In this document: positions 1 to 11,802 of the stretch, in pieces
Numbering within the stretch: the first letter of the stretch is position 1
How the letters are laid out: every line of letters starts with the position of its first letter
Assembly: GCA_947485165.1 (NCBI GenBank)
Contig: CANKRG010000018.1
Location: forward strand, 1-37,268
From: Comamonadaceae bacterium
GTDB lineage: Bacteria; Pseudomonadota; Gammaproteobacteria; Burkholderiales; Burkholderiaceae_C
Direction: 5' to 3'
DNA length: 37,268 bases
Notes under the pieces: generated by a model
The model's input: the letters and a program-made list of their open reading frames with translations, nothing else
Databases searched by the model: none
Told to the model about the DNA's origin: nothing
Translations under genes and position numbers: made by a program

Positions 1-2211
1 CAATGCCTTTTTGGCAAACTCAGCTCTCAGCGCCTTCAGTTTTTCACGCGGGTCTTCTTTTACCGTTGTTTTGTCCAAACCCATCTCGGCAATAAAGCGG
101 CTGGGTTGAGCGGTGATCATTTCGCGGCCTTTTTTGCGGCGTTTGGTCCAGCTCACCGCCAAGCTGCGCTGGGCGCGCGTGATACCCACATACATCAGGC
201 GGCGTTCTTCCTGCAGTCGGGTGGCGATGTCGTCATTGGCGGATTCGTGTTCTATGGACGAACCACCTAGACCGCCTGCCGATGTCCCGCCCTTTTTCTT
301 GTCTTCCAATTTGAACGGCAGCATGCCCTCGGTCACACCTACCAGCATCACATGCGGCCACTCCAGCCCTTTGGCGGCGTGCAGGGTGGAAAGGGTGACG
401 ACATTTTGGTCTTTCTCCCGCTCACTGATGGTCGACAGCAGAGCGATGGTCTGCGCTACTTCCAACAAGCTTTTCTTCTCGCTCGCTATGCCCACGCCCG
501 CCGCGTCGTCAATCTCACCACCGCAGCGTTTGGACATCCAATCGCAAAAATCCAGCACATTGGTCCAACGTGCTGCGGCCAGTGTTTCAGAGTCTTCGCC
601 ATCGTACAAATGCTTCTCGTAGCCGATTTCAAGCAACCAATCTTTTAAGAATTGCGCACAATCTTCCACGCCCTTTGTCTGGCTGGCTCGGTATTCCAGG
701 TCGTTGATGTAGCGGCCAAACTCATGCAAGCTGCCCACAGCGCGGGTGCTGACGACAGCGTTGAGCGAGGATAAAAACAGCCCTTCAAACAGACTGACCT
801 TGTAGCTGCTGGCAAAACTGCCCAATTGCTGCAGCGTTTGGTGGCCAATGCCGCGCTTTGGGGTGGTGATGGCGCGCAAGAAAGCCGGGTCGTCGTCATT
901 GTTCACCCACAATCGAAACCAGGCGCACAGGTCTTTGATCTCGGCGCGGTCAAAGAAGCTTTGTCCACCCGAGACTTTGTACGGAATTTGCGCCTTGCGC
1001 AGCGCCTTCTCAAAGGTTTTTGCTTGGTGGTTGGCGCGGTACAAAATCGCAAAATCTTTCAGCTCTCTGTACTGCTGAACGCCTGCCCCCACGCTTGCCA
1101 CTTCGTGTGCTGCGCTGCCCCCCAGGGGTGGCGTGCCTTGCTGGAGGCGGCTCTGCGCTGCGGCATGGTCGCCCGCCGCCGCTAACACTGTCATCCCCGA
1201 ACGCAGCGACTGAATCCTTGCGACGGCCCGCTCCGCTTCGTGTTCTTCGGTATCCGCATCCACCACCCGCACCGGCTCGCCCTCGCCCAAATCGCTCCAC
1301 AGGTTTTTCGGAAAGAGCTTGGGGTTGGGGCCGATGACGTTGTTGGCTGCCCGCAAAATCGCACTGGTCGAGCGGTAATTTTGTTCCAAGGTGATGACCT
1401 TGAGATTCGGGAAATCCACCGGCAACTTGCGCAAATTGTCCAGCGTCGCACCGCGCCAGCCGTAGATCGATTGGTCATCGTCACCGACAGCGGTGAAGCG
1501 CGCTTTGTCGCCGACCAAATGTTTCAGCACCTCGTACTGCGTGGCATTCGTGTCTTGGTATTCGTCCACCAGCACATGCCCCATCTGCGCTTGCCATTTC
1601 TGCCGCACGTCCTCATGGTTTTGCAACAATTTGAGTGGCAAACCAATCAAATCGTCAAAATCCACCGCTTGAAAAGCGCTCAACCGCTCTTCATAACTCG
1701 CCATCACTTTGGCGATGATGCGTTCGTTGTCGTCTTTGGCTTGCAGTAGCGCCATTTCCGCGTTCAACCCCGCGCTTTTCCAGCCGCTGATGACCCACTG
1801 CCACGAGCGCGCCGTGGCCACATCCACGCTACCCCCCGCGTCTTTCAAAATGCTGGTGATATCGTCCGTGTCCAAAATGGAAAATTGCGGTTTCAAGCCC
1901 AGCGCCGCGCCGTCCTGCCGCAGCATACGCACGCCCAGCGCGTGGAAGGTGCATATCACCACATCTTTAGCTGCTCTGCCAATCAGCTGCCGCGCCCGTT
2001 CACGCATCTCGGCAGCGGCTTTGTTGGTAAAGGTGATAGCCGCAATGTTCTTCCCCGCCATGCCACTCTGAATCAGCCGCCCGATCTTGTGCGTGATCAC
2101 CCGCGTCTTCCCGGACCCCGCCCCCGCCAACACCAGACAAGGCCCATGCATGTAGTTCACCGCTTCTTGCTGCGCGAGATTTAATCCAGAAGAAGAGGGA
2201 GAAGAAGACAT
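1..2211 (-). CDS. rep: ATP-dependent DNA helicase Rep (UvrD/Rep family), 3' end outside window
   Basis: Minus-strand translation from ATG at 2211: MSSSPSSSGLNLAQQEAVNYMHGPCLVLAGAGSGKTRVITHKIG...AAITFTNKAAAEMRER...VDEYQDTNATQYEVLKHLVG...VGDDDQSIYGWRGA...LEQNYRSTSAILRAANNVI...KDFAILYRANHQAKTFEKALRKAQIPYKVSGG. Walker A and UvrD/Rep motifs. Absent from the ORF track because it has no stop inside the window. Confidence 0.95.
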   Translation of the reverse strand, partial: MSSSPSSSGLNLAQQEAVNYMHGPCLVLAGAGSGKTRVITHKIGRLIQSGMAGKNIAAITFTNKAAAEMRERARQLIGRAAKDVVICTFHALGVRMLRQDGAALGLKPQFSILDTDDITSILKDAGGSVDVATARSWQWVISGWKSAGLNAEMALLQAKDDNERIIAKVMASYEERLSAFQAVDFDDLIGLPLKLLQNHEDVRQKWQAQMGHVLVDEYQDTNATQYEVLKHLVGDKARFTAVGDDDQSIYGWRGATLDNLRKLPVDFPNLKVITLEQNYRSTSAILRAANNVIGPNPKLFPKNLWSDLGEGEPVRVVDADTEEHEAERAVARIQSLRSGMTVLAAAGDHAAAQSRLQQGTPPLGGSAAHEVASVGAGVQQYRELKDFAILYRANHQAKTFEKALRKAQIPYKVSGGQSFFDRAEIKDLCAWFRLWVNNDDDPAFLRAITTPKRGIGHQTLQQLGSFASSYKVSLFEGLFLSSLNAVVSTRAVGSLHEFGRYINDLEYRASQTKGVEDCAQFLKDWLLEIGYEKHLYDGEDSETLAAARWTNVLDFCDWMSKRCGGEIDDAAGVGIASEKKSLLEVAQTIALLSTISEREKDQNVVTLSTLHAAKGLEWPHVMLVGVTEGMLPFKLEDKKKGGTSAGGLGGSSIEHESANDDIATRLQEERRLMYVGITRAQRSLAVSWTKRRKKGREMITAQPSRFIAEMGLDKTTVKEDPREKLKALRAEFAKKAL
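1084..1165 (-). repeat. Dispersed repeat R1, copy 1, in-frame inside rep
   Basis: 1084-1123 (tgcccccacgcttgccacttcgtgtgctgcgctgcccccc) is identical to 21000-21039; the downstream half is degenerate but keeps gaggcggctc. Confidence 0.85.
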
Positions 2212-2302
2212 GAAGAAAATAATGCTCAAAAATAACAAGACGCGCAATCATAACGACTAAGCAAAAGTGACTAGCTGTAGAAGCCTAGCCATTCTCAAAC
2301 CA

Positions 2303-2343
2303 TCAAATGAAAACGCCCCTTTCGCCCGGCGGGGCGAGAGGGG
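2303..2343 (-). terminator. Hairpin, probable terminator of the MarR-type gene
   Basis: CCCCTTTCGCCC-GGCG-GGGCGAGAGGGG (2316-2343), 12-bp stem with one mismatch; on the minus strand followed by GCGTTTTCATTTG. Confidence 0.55.
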
Positions 2344-2367
2344 TTGGGGGAGAGTGGGGAAAACAGA

Positions 2368-2859
2368 TCAATATCCAGAAGAGTAAGCCTCCAACCCCAT
2401 AGAAACAACCAAAGCCACATCCGTCCCCACAGCTTCTTTGAATTCCGCCTCAGCTTGAGAAACAGCCCGCTCAAACGCCGCCAGCCAATCCAACCCCGTA
2501 GCCGTAAACAGCACCTTCCGCGCCCGTTTGTCAACGCCATCTAACGACCGCGTCACCAAGCCCCAAGCCTCGCACTGCGTCACCAAATCCCCCATCGCCT
2601 GCTTGGTGACGCCAGCGCTGGCCGCCAAATCAGACAAGCGCGCGCCCTCCAGCGGCAAATGCCGCGTGATGTGCACATGCGCCGCAGTCACTTGCCCACG
2701 CGCTGCCAAATTCGACAGCGCCAGCGGCACGTCCATGTTGTGCGCCATCAACGTCAACACCCGCTCGTCAAACCGCCGCAGCGCATGCCCCAGCAGACGC
2801 CCCAAATGCGTTTGCCGCCAGCCTAAATGTGTTGCAATAAACGTGTTTTTTTTAGCCAT
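2368..2859 (-). CDS. MarR-family transcriptional regulator
   Basis: 163-aa ORF; winged-helix pattern LEGARLSDLAASAGVTKQAMGDLVTQCEAWGLVTRSLDGVDKRARKVLFTATG. Confidence 0.8.
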   Translation of the reverse strand: MAKKNTFIATHLGWRQTHLGRLLGHALRRFDERVLTLMAHNMDVPLALSNLAARGQVTAAHVHITRHLPLEGARLSDLAASAGVTKQAMGDLVTQCEAWGLVTRSLDGVDKRARKVLFTATGLDWLAAFERAVSQAEAEFKEAVGTDVALVVSMGLEAYSSGY

Positions 2860-2944
2860 TGCGCATCATAAATCAGCTGAAAATATTTAGTCAACTAAAC
2901 TGACTAAAAAATTACGTATTTAATTTAATAGCTGAGGTAAACTA

Positions 2945-2960
2945 CTGTTCAAGCATCCAG
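2945..2960 (+). promoter_or_regulatory. Putative LexA/SOS box upstream of recA
   Basis: CTGTTCAAGCATCCAG resembles CTGT-N8-ACAG with one mismatch, about 75 bp upstream of the recA start. Confidence 0.45.
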
Positions 2961-3032
2961 TTTTAAGCGTCATGATGCTGATAAAAAGTGCAATAAATTT
3001 CAGTAACTGATTGATTTTAAAAGGAAAGTACC

Positions 3033-4157
3033 ATGGACATGGCCGTTAAAGCAACCCCCGCAACATCCGCACAAAACACAGCCGCCAGCGCTGAAAAAGC
3101 CAAAGCGCTACAGGCTGCACTCGCCCAAATCGAGAAGCAATTCGGCAAAGGCACCATCATGCGCCTGGGCGAAGGCGAGGTGATTGAGGACATTCAAGTC
3201 GTCTCTACCGGCTCTTTAGGCTTGGATATTGCCTTGGGCGTAGGCGGCCTGCCCCGTGGCCGCGTGATTGAAATCTACGGTCCAGAATCCTCAGGCAAAA
3301 CCACCTTGACCCTGCAAGTCATCGCCGAAATGCAAAAACTCGGCGGCACCTGCGCGTTTGTCGACGCCGAGCACGCTTTGGACACCCAATATGCGCAAAA
3401 CCTGGGCGTGAATCTGCAAGACATGCTGATCAGCCAGCCCGACACCGGCGAGCAGGCGCTGGAAATTGTCGACAGCCTGGTCCGCTCCGGCGCGGTCGAT
3501 TTGATCGTGATCGACTCTGTGGCCGCCTTGACCCCCAAAGCCGAGCTGGAAGGCGAAATGGGCGACAGCCTGCCGGGTCTGCAAGCCCGCTTGATGAGCC
3601 AAGCGCTGCGCAAGCTGACCGCGCACATCAAAAAGGCCAATTGCATGGTCATTTTCATCAACCAAATCCGCATGAAAATCGGCGTCATGTTCGGCAGCCC
3701 AGAGACGACCACAGGCGGTAATGCGTTGAAGTTTTACGCCTCGGTGCGCTTGGACATCCGCCGCATTGGCACCATCAAGAAGGGCGACGACGCGATTGGC
3801 AACGAAACCCGCGTCAAAGTGGTCAAAAACAAGGTCGCACCGCCCTTCAAAACCGCTGAATTCGATATTTTGTTCGGCGCTGGCATCAGCCGGCTGGGCG
3901 AGGTGATTGACTTGGGCGTCACCGCCGGCGTCGTCGAAAAATCGGGCGCTTGGTACGCGTTCAAAGGCGAAAAAATCGGCCAAGGCCGTGACAACTCCCG
4001 TGAATTCCTGCGTGAAAACCCAGATTTGGCTGTTGAAATCGAAAACAAAGTGCGTGAATCGCTAGGTATCCCTTTGATTGCAGGTGCATCCAACGTCGCC
4101 TCAGGCATGTCGGGCACGCCCGCCGAAGAGAAAAAGCCGAAAAAGAGCCGTGATTGA
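3033..4157 (+). CDS. recA: Recombinase RecA
   Basis: 374-aa ORF with canonical RecA sequence ([35 protein letters not shown]...[35 protein letters not shown]). Confidence 0.98.
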   Translation: MDMAVKATPATSAQNTAASAEKAKALQAALAQIEKQFGKGTIMRLGEGEVIEDIQVVSTGSLGLDIALGVGGLPRGRVIEIYGPESSGKTTLTLQVIAEMQKLGGTCAFVDAEHALDTQYAQNLGVNLQDMLISQPDTGEQALEIVDSLVRSGAVDLIVIDSVAALTPKAELEGEMGDSLPGLQARLMSQALRKLTAHIKKANCMVIFINQIRMKIGVMFGSPETTTGGNALKFYASVRLDIRRIGTIKKGDDAIGNETRVKVVKNKVAPPFKTAEFDILFGAGISRLGEVIDLGVTAGVVEKSGAWYAFKGEKIGQGRDNSREFLRENPDLAVEIENKVRESLGIPLIAGASNVASGMSGTPAEEKKPKKSRD

Positions 4158-4611
4158 TGGCTTCACATTGTCCCTCAAAGGCCGCGCCCTGCGGCTTTTG
4201 AGCGCTCGCGAATACTCTCGCGCTGAGCTGGTGAAGAAGCTCACCCCGTTCGAAACCAGCCCCGGTGAGCTGGCTAAGGCTCTGGACGAGCTGCAAGCCA
4301 AAGACTTCATCAACGAGCAGCGCGTTGTCGACTCCGTGCTACACCGCCGCAGCGCCAAACTGGGCGCCGCCCGTATCAAGCAAGAGCTGCAAAGCAAGGG
4401 CTTGGATGCCGGCGCGGTGCTGGAAGCGGTGGATGTGCTGAAAAGCACCGAGGTCGAGCGGGCAAGAGAGGTTTGGCGCAAGAAATTCGGAAATGCGCCT
4501 GAAAACGCCTCCGAACGCGGCAAGCAAATGCGGTTTTTAATGAGCCGGGGTTTTGGCTCAGAGGCGATTCGGAAAGTGATTTCTGGGGTTTTTGAAGAAT
4601 TTGACGATTAA
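4150..4611 (+). CDS. recX: Regulatory protein RecX
   Basis: Directly downstream of recA, RecX-like tandem repeats ([23 protein letters not shown]...). The ORF track starts at 4078; GTG 4150, overlapping the recA stop, is the likelier start. Confidence 0.9.
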   Translation: MIDGFTLSLKGRALRLLSAREYSRAELVKKLTPFETSPGELAKALDELQAKDFINEQRVVDSVLHRRSAKLGAARIKQELQSKGLDAGAVLEAVDVLKSTEVERAREVWRKKFGNAPENASERGKQMRFLMSRGFGSEAIRKVISGVFEEFDD

Positions 4612-4622
4612 AATCGTTAAAC

Positions 4623-4694
4623 CCCTCAAAAATAAGGCTTAAATATGACTCTAGCCGGCGTATTTATTGCCTAAGTTGCTATCTTATTTGTGGC
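4623..4694 (-). repeat. Dispersed repeat R2, intergenic copy (recX/argC)
   Basis: Reverse complement: caaataagatagcaacttaggcaataaatacgccggctagagtcatatttaagccttatttttgagg; matches the R2 consensus. Confidence 0.8.
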
Positions 4695-4698
4695 AACA

Positions 4699-5631
4699 TC
4701 AAATCCCAAGCATCAACTTCAAATTCTGCACCGCCGCCCCGCTAGCGCCCTTGCCCAAATTGTCCAAACGCGCTACCAGCACAGCTTGGCGATACGTTTC
4801 ATTGCCAAACACCCGCAACTCCATCTTGTTGGTGTTGTTCAACGCCAACGCATCCAGCTTGGCCACATCCGCCGTCGGCACAACGGAAACCCATGAATCC
4901 GCCCCATTCGACGCTGCATAGTGCTTGGTCAAAGCCGCGTGCAAGTCTTCAACGGATGGCTTGCCAGGCAAACTGTCCAAATGCAAAGGCAGCTGCACCA
5001 ACATGCCCTGCGCAAAGTTACCAACGGACGGCACAAACAATGGACGGGTCGTCAAACCACCGTAGTGCATGATTTCGGCAATGTGCTTGTGCCCCAAACC
5101 CAGCGCGTAGAGCTCAAACGCCGGTGCTTCGCCCTGTTGGTAGGCTTCCATCATGCTGCGGCCACCACCGGAGTAGCCGCTGACGGCGGGAATGCTCAAA
5201 GCGTAGTCTTTAGGAAGCCATCCAGCCTCTACCAAAGGACGAATCAGCGCAATCGCGCCGGTGGCGTAGCAGCCAGGGTTGGCGACGCGGCGGGAGACGG
5301 CGACCAAGGCACTTTGGGCAGCGTTCAACTCAGGAAAGCCGTACACCCAGCCCGGTGAGACGCGGTGGGCGGTGGAAGAGTCGATGATTTTTGGTTGGTT
5401 GCCAGAAAAAGTGTCAATCATGGCGACAGATTCACGCGCTGCATCGTCGTGCAGACATAAAACAACCACATCGGCCTGCGCCATCAAATCACGCTTGGCG
5501 GCGGCATCTTTGCGCAGTTCAGGGGCGATGCTGAGCATCTGGATGGCTGGCATGGTCGCCAAGCGCTCGCGAATTTGCAGGCCAGTGGTGCCAGCTTCAC
5601 CATCGATGAATACTTTATAAATTTTTGTCAT
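4699..5631 (-). CDS. argC: N-acetyl-gamma-glutamyl-phosphate reductase
   Basis: 310-aa [22 protein letters not shown]...[22 protein letters not shown]...[22 protein letters not shown]. Confidence 0.95.
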   Translation of the reverse strand: MTKIYKVFIDGEAGTTGLQIRERLATMPAIQMLSIAPELRKDAAAKRDLMAQADVVVLCLHDDAARESVAMIDTFSGNQPKIIDSSTAHRVSPGWVYGFPELNAAQSALVAVSRRVANPGCYATGAIALIRPLVEAGWLPKDYALSIPAVSGYSGGGRSMMEAYQQGEAPAFELYALGLGHKHIAEIMHYGGLTTRPLFVPSVGNFAQGMLVQLPLHLDSLPGKPSVEDLHAALTKHYAASNGADSWVSVVPTADVAKLDALALNNTNKMELRVFGNETYRQAVLVARLDNLGKGASGAAVQNLKLMLGI

Positions 5632-5848
5632 ATCTATATTCTAAAAATGTATTAATAATTATTTGCCACGAAAGCGATTGCACAGAGGCAGCTACGCTTC
5701 GATTTTGGTTACTGTAAGGTAACTCGCATTTTTGTGCAATGCAGCATGTTACAGTCCGTCTTGAAAATTCCGTGCCAAGCGGGTAGCGATTATCGCTGTT
5801 CGTCGGGTGTAAACCGTCACATTGTTGTCCATTTTTTGAGAGAGCCTC

Positions 5849-7009
<1,161 letters not shown>

Positions 7010-7044
7010 ATAGAACACATAGCGCAGAACGAATAGGAACGAAT

Positions 7045-7938
7045 ATGTCAATCTACATCAATAAAAACACACGCGTTATTACCCAAGGTATCACAGGTAA
7101 AACAGGTCAATTTCATACAGAAAAATGCCAAGAATATGCCAACGGCAAAGAATGCTTTGTCGCAGGCGTGAATCCTAAGAAGGCTGGCGAATCCATTTTT
7201 AACATCCCAATCTACGCGACTGTTAAAGAAGCGGCTGGCGCAACGGGTGCAACCGTATCTGTGATTTACGTGCCACCAGCAGGCGCAGCCGCTGCCATTT
7301 GGGAAGCCGTTGAAGCGGACTTGGATTTGGCGATTTGTATCACCGAAGGCATCCCTGTTCGCGACATGTTGGAAATTCGCAACCGCATGCGCGCTAAAGA
7401 AGCCGCTGGCGGCAAAAAAACCTTGTTGCTCGGCCCCAATTGCCCGGGTTTGATCACGCCAGATGAGATCAAAATCGGCATCATGCCAGGCCATATTCAC
7501 CGCAAAGGTCGCATTGGCGTGGTCAGCCGCTCTGGCACCTTGACCTATGAAGCCGTGGCGCAGTTGACCGAAATCGGCCTAGGCCAATCCAGTGCGGTCG
7601 GCATTGGTGGCGACCCGATCAATGGCTTGAAGCACATCGACGTGATGAAGGCTTTCAATGATGATCCAGATACCGACGCTGTCATCATGATCGGTGAAAT
7701 TGGTGGCCCAGACGAAGCAGAAGCAGCGCGTTGGTGCAAAGACAACATGAAAAAGCCTATCGTCGGCTTCATCGCTGGTGTGACTGCGCCAGCAGGCAAG
7801 CGCATGGGGCATGCCGGCGCTTTGATTTCAGGCGGTGCGGATACGGCTGATGCAAAATTGGCTGTGATGGAAGAGTGTGGTTTTAAAATCACGCGCAACC
7901 CATCAGAAATGGCAAAGTTGCTCAAAGCTATGCTCTGA
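7045..7938 (+). CDS. sucD: Succinate-CoA ligase subunit alpha
   Basis: 297-aa [31 protein letters not shown]...[23 protein letters not shown]...[10 protein letters not shown]. Confidence 0.98.
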   Translation: MSIYINKNTRVITQGITGKTGQFHTEKCQEYANGKECFVAGVNPKKAGESIFNIPIYATVKEAAGATGATVSVIYVPPAGAAAAIWEAVEADLDLAICITEGIPVRDMLEIRNRMRAKEAAGGKKTLLLGPNCPGLITPDEIKIGIMPGHIHRKGRIGVVSRSGTLTYEAVAQLTEIGLGQSSAVGIGGDPINGLKHIDVMKAFNDDPDTDAVIMIGEIGGPDEAEAARWCKDNMKKPIVGFIAGVTAPAGKRMGHAGALISGGADTADAKLAVMEECGFKITRNPSEMAKLLKAML

Positions 7939-7990
7939 GCCGATCAGTTACACTCGGGGCCTTTCTTAAATTTACAAAGTTGACACTTAA

Positions 7991-8689
7991 ATGGAAGCAC
8001 TAGCTAGCCCCGAATTTTGGGTTGCCGTCGGGCAGGTTATTCTTATTGATATTTTGCTTGGCGGCGACAACGCCGTTGTTATTGCTTTGGCGTGTAGAGG
8101 GTTGCCTCCTGCGCAGCGCAAATGGGGCATTATTTGGGGGACGGTAGGCGCTATCGTATTGCGCGTCATTTTGATTGCTTTTGCGCTGACATTGCTCACG
8201 GTTCCCTATTTAAAATTAGTGGGTGCCATACTGTTGGTTTGGATTGGTATCAAGTTGCTGATGCCCCAAGATGACGATGCGCATAGCAATATCAGCAGCA
8301 GTGACCGCTTGTGGGGCGCTGTAAAAATTGTGATCGTTGCAGACTTGGTGATGAGTGTGGACAATGTCTTGGCGATAGCCGGCGCGGCTGAAAGTGCGGG
8401 GCAACACCAGCTAGGATTGGTCATTTTTGGTCTTCTGGTAAGTATTCCGATCATTGTGGCAGGTAGCCAAATTGTGCTGAGATTGATGGAGCGTTTTCCT
8501 CACATCATCACAGCTGGCGGTATGCTCTTGGGGTGGATCGCAGGTCAAATGGCTATTACAGATCCTGCTGTTAAGCAATGGCTGACTGTAACGAAGCCTA
8601 TGGAATACAGCGCAGCAGTTTTTGGTGCACTTTTCGTACTTGGCGTCGGTTTATACCTGCAGAAACGTAGCCAAAGGGTGCGCGAATAG
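7991..8689 (+). CDS. TerC family integral membrane protein (YjbE-like)
   Basis: 232-aa multi-TM ORF: ILIDILLGGDNAVVIALACRGLP...VIVADLVMSVDNVLAIAGAA. Confidence 0.9.
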   Translation: MEALASPEFWVAVGQVILIDILLGGDNAVVIALACRGLPPAQRKWGIIWGTVGAIVLRVILIAFALTLLTVPYLKLVGAILLVWIGIKLLMPQDDDAHSNISSSDRLWGAVKIVIVADLVMSVDNVLAIAGAAESAGQHQLGLVIFGLLVSIPIIVAGSQIVLRLMERFPHIITAGGMLLGWIAGQMAITDPAVKQWLTVTKPMEYSAAVFGALFVLGVGLYLQKRSQRVRE

Positions 8690-8752
8690 GCTAAATTCGT
8701 TTCATATTTGAGCAATTCAACAACAATTGATCGATTTGTAAAACAGGGTGAC

Positions 8753-9614
8753 ATGGCAAAAAATTATCGTCAGTCTGGACGACAACCTCAGCCAGGTTGT
8801 CCCCCTCAACAAAGATCACATGACTTTGGGAAGACGTCCATACAACGATATCGTCGTCGATAATTTGGCTTGAGTGGGGCGCATGCTGCTTTGCAGGTGA
8901 GAGGGCAATGATTACTTCATTGAAGACCTTAACAGCACCAATTTGTGACCACCATCATTGGGCTCGCATGGCTGTAACGCTTTCGCCTTTGGTTTTTGCG
9001 CTCGGGCACGCGACTCTACCCTCAACTTCTCAATATTAGCGTCGTTCAGACAGTTGATAACATCGTTTACGATACAAAACTGCGCTGGTCTATGCCAACA
9101 ACTCGACACCTCGGATGCTAAATTGTTACAAGCTGTTAGCTTTGATGAAGGCATAAGAACTTGGTGCTTGGCAGCTTGGGACGTTCTCAGCTCAGCGTGT
9201 GTTTGACTCTTCCTTGCCAATGAAGATGGCGTTACCAACAGCTCAAAAGTGACCACGGGCGTAACCGCAGCTGTCCGAATAAAACGCCCTATCAGCCCAA
9301 AAAGATGGGCTGGATGTGTGGCGTTGAGCAAAAGGCAGCTCCATATTGCAAATGTCAACGATGCAAGGTCTTTGCAGAGTATCCATCCTGAGCTAAGATT
9401 TGCAGACGCCGTCGATAAATCCACGGGTTGTCGTAGTGTGCAGATGGTAATTGGTCCTGTCTTGGCCGGTGATGCCATGCCAGGTGTTTTGGAAGTAATC
9501 AACACTAAAAATGGTCTACCTTTCTCGCAAATTCAACTTGATGCCGGTACTCGGCTTTCTAAAACACAGGCCATTGCCATACAGCGTCCTCAACAAAATG
9601 GCGGCACAGCACTG
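8753..9614 (+). pseudogene. Decayed FHA + GAF domain protein upstream of the PilB/GspE ATPase
   Basis: Across frameshifts and stops: MAK|IIVSLDDNLSQVVPLNKDHMTLGRRPYNDIVVDNLA*|SGAHAALQVRG|GNDYFIEDLNSTN (FHA-like), then HIANVNDARSLQSIHPELRFADAVDKSTGCRSVQMVIGPVLAGDAMPGVLEVINTKNGLPFSQIQLDAG (GAF-like). Confidence 0.7.
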
Positions 9615-11471
9615 ATGACAACCACCGCCAAAACGGCACCAGCTACGCCCCCTAAACCAGCTGCGTCAGCACCCGCTGCCCCCCGTGCGGGTCAGCCCAG
9701 CAAATACGATGGCCTGGTTCACGCCGGCGCAGTGAGTAAGGCGGTCCTGCAAGAGTGTTTGGCCAAGCGCGGCGACAAAGACGGCACGATTGAGCAATTG
9801 CTGATGGATGAGCACCAAGTTAAGCCTGCAGAAATTGGGCAAACATTGGCTCTGTTTTTTGGTGTGCCGTACGAGCCCTATAGCAAAGCACGCTTCAACA
9901 CAGAGAAATTGCACGGCGCACTGAAACGCGACTTTTTGTCGGAGCAAGGTTGGATCCCGCTTGAAGAATCCTTCGACGGCTTGGTCGTCATGTGCATCAA
10001 CCCAGAAAACGTGCGCAGCACCTACGTGGTGCAGCACATGTTTCCAAGGGAAACCAAGTTCAGGTATGTCGTCACTTCGCAGTCTGAATTCAACCAAACC
10101 TTGGATTTGATTTTTGGTAATGCTGATGGCGATGGCAACATCGACCATTTGCTGGCCAACCTCAGCCGCCCGATGCAAGAAGAGGGCGAAGAAGATTACC
10201 TGGCCAGCTCGACGGCTGACAATGAAGTCGTCAAATTCGTCAACAAAGTGATTTTGGAAGCCTACCAAAAGAAAGCCTCCGACATCCATATCGAGCCCGG
10301 CCAAGGCAAAGCCAACGTGGGCGTGCGTCTGCGTATCGATGGCAGTTTGGTGCCCTACATCGATGCGCCACGTCATCTGCGCCAAGCCATTGTGGCGCGC
10401 ATCAAAATCATGTCCGATTTGGATATTTCAGAAACGCGCCGCCCGCAAGACGGCAAAATTCGATTTAAAAAGTTTGGCCCCTTGGATATTGAGCTGCGTG
10501 TTGCCACTTTGCCCTCTGCGGGTGGCGTAGAAGACGTGGTCATGCGTATCTTGGCTGGTGGTGAAGCGATACCGATGGAGCAGCTAGGCTTGACGCCGCA
10601 CAACATGAACCGCCTGCTCAGCGTCATCCACAAACCCTATGGCTTGTTTTACGTGTGCGGCCCTACCGGCTCGGGTAAAACCACCACCCTGCACTCCATT
10701 TTGGCAACTTTGAACACGCCGGACACCAAAATTTGGACCGCAGAAGACCCCGTTGAGATCACGCAAAAAGGTCTGCGCCAAGTGCAGGTGAATAAAAAAG
10801 CCGGTATCGACTTCGCCATGCTCATGCGCTCATTTTTACGTGCCGACCCGGACATCATCATGGTCGGCGAGTCGCGCGACCATGAAACCGTCTCCATGGG
10901 CGTTGAGGCGTCGCTGACCGGGCATTTGGTCTTCTCCACCCTGCACACCAATTCAGCGCCTGAGTCCATCACCCGCCTGTTAGACATGGGCATGGACCCG
11001 TTTAACTTTGCCGATGCACTCTTGGGCGTCTTGGCACAGCGTTTGGCCAAACGCTTGTGCGTCTGCAAAGAAGCCTACACGCCCGCAGGCCCAGAGCTGC
11101 AAGCCTTCATCAGCGAATACGCCGAAGAACTGCACCATACCCCCGCATGGCTGGCCGATGCCCCGGGTGAAGCTAAAAAACTCTACCAAAGCTGGATTGA
11201 AAACTACGGCACAGACGGCCGCATCACCATGTACCGCCCTGTCGGTTGCTCACGCTGCGTCAAAACGGGCTACAAAGGCCGGCTGGGCTTGCATGAGCTC
11301 TTGCTGGCGGACGACGAGACCAAAAAACTCATCCAAGAACGCTCCAGAGTCGCCAACATCTTCGCAAGCGCCGTGGCCGGCGGCATGCACACCCTGAAAA
11401 TGGACGGCATGATCAAGGTAATGCAAGGGCTGACCGACCTCAAGCAAGTGCGCTCTGTGTGTATCAAGTAA
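9615..11471 (+). CDS. PilB/GspE/PulE-family ATPase
   Basis: Walker A GPTGSGKTTTLHSILATL, RADPDIIMVGESRDHETVSMGVEASLTGHLVFSTLHTNSAPESITRLLDMG. The ORF is open from 9249, but ATG 9615 (MTTTAKTAPATPPKPAASA) is the more plausible start. Confidence 0.9.
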   Translation: MTTTAKTAPATPPKPAASAPAAPRAGQPSKYDGLVHAGAVSKAVLQECLAKRGDKDGTIEQLLMDEHQVKPAEIGQTLALFFGVPYEPYSKARFNTEKLHGALKRDFLSEQGWIPLEESFDGLVVMCINPENVRSTYVVQHMFPRETKFRYVVTSQSEFNQTLDLIFGNADGDGNIDHLLANLSRPMQEEGEEDYLASSTADNEVVKFVNKVILEAYQKKASDIHIEPGQGKANVGVRLRIDGSLVPYIDAPRHLRQAIVARIKIMSDLDISETRRPQDGKIRFKKFGPLDIELRVATLPSAGGVEDVVMRILAGGEAIPMEQLGLTPHNMNRLLSVIHKPYGLFYVCGPTGSGKTTTLHSILATLNTPDTKIWTAEDPVEITQKGLRQVQVNKKAGIDFAMLMRSFLRADPDIIMVGESRDHETVSMGVEASLTGHLVFSTLHTNSAPESITRLLDMGMDPFNFADALLGVLAQRLAKRLCVCKEAYTPAGPELQAFISEYAEELHHTPAWLADAPGEAKKLYQSWIENYGTDGRITMYRPVGCSRCVKTGYKGRLGLHELLLADDETKKLIQERSRVANIFASAVAGGMHTLKMDGMIKVMQGLTDLKQVRSVCIK

Positions 11472-11802
11472 AAGGGTGAACTTTAGATGCAAATGCCTAT
11501 CAAATTGATGTGAGTATTAAAGTTTGCAGAAGCGTGTTCAGGTAAAAAAATCAGTTTTCAAGTGTGAATAATTCGAACATTTATGTGAAAAATTGCACGC
11601 AATGTAAATATCTGTAACAATTTGACGTTAAATGCAATTTACTACTTTTAACTACATTTTTTATCAGTTAAAGTCTAGGTTCTGACCCCAGTTGGGGCGG
11701 ATTGAAGAAGCAAAGACCTTGATCCTAAAAAGTTAAATCTAAGCCGTCTTTTATTTACCTCAGTCTCGTTTTCTCAACTTATTTTTTTGATTGGAGTTTC
11801 AC

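Noticed and set aside
113-1749. Plus-strand ORFs in the track (113..622, 826..1185, 1240..1749)
   Set aside because: They lie antisense to the clear rep coding sequence, and their translations have no recognisable domains.
2915-2999. Extra R2-like copy upstream of recA (tttaatttaatagctgagg)
   Set aside because: Only the left arm resembles R2, with no AATACGCCGGCTAG core; probably ordinary promoter-region DNA.
3275-4523. Long minus-strand ORFs opposite recA/recX (230 aa, 145 aa, 140 aa)
   Set aside because: Shadow ORFs produced by GC-rich codon usage on the opposite strand of recA and recX.
9249-9614. Treating the whole 740-aa ORF as a functional GAF-PilB fusion
   Set aside because: The GAF part is partial and continues from clearly frame-broken FHA sequence, and a good ATG with a typical ATPase N-terminus exists at 9615. 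Not fully excluded.
11041-11070. Unusual CxC (LCVCKEAY) instead of CxxC in the zinc-binding region of the PilB/GspE-type ATPase
   Set aside because: In-frame with the rest intact; could be lineage-specific variation or a sequencing error and cannot be judged without an alignment.
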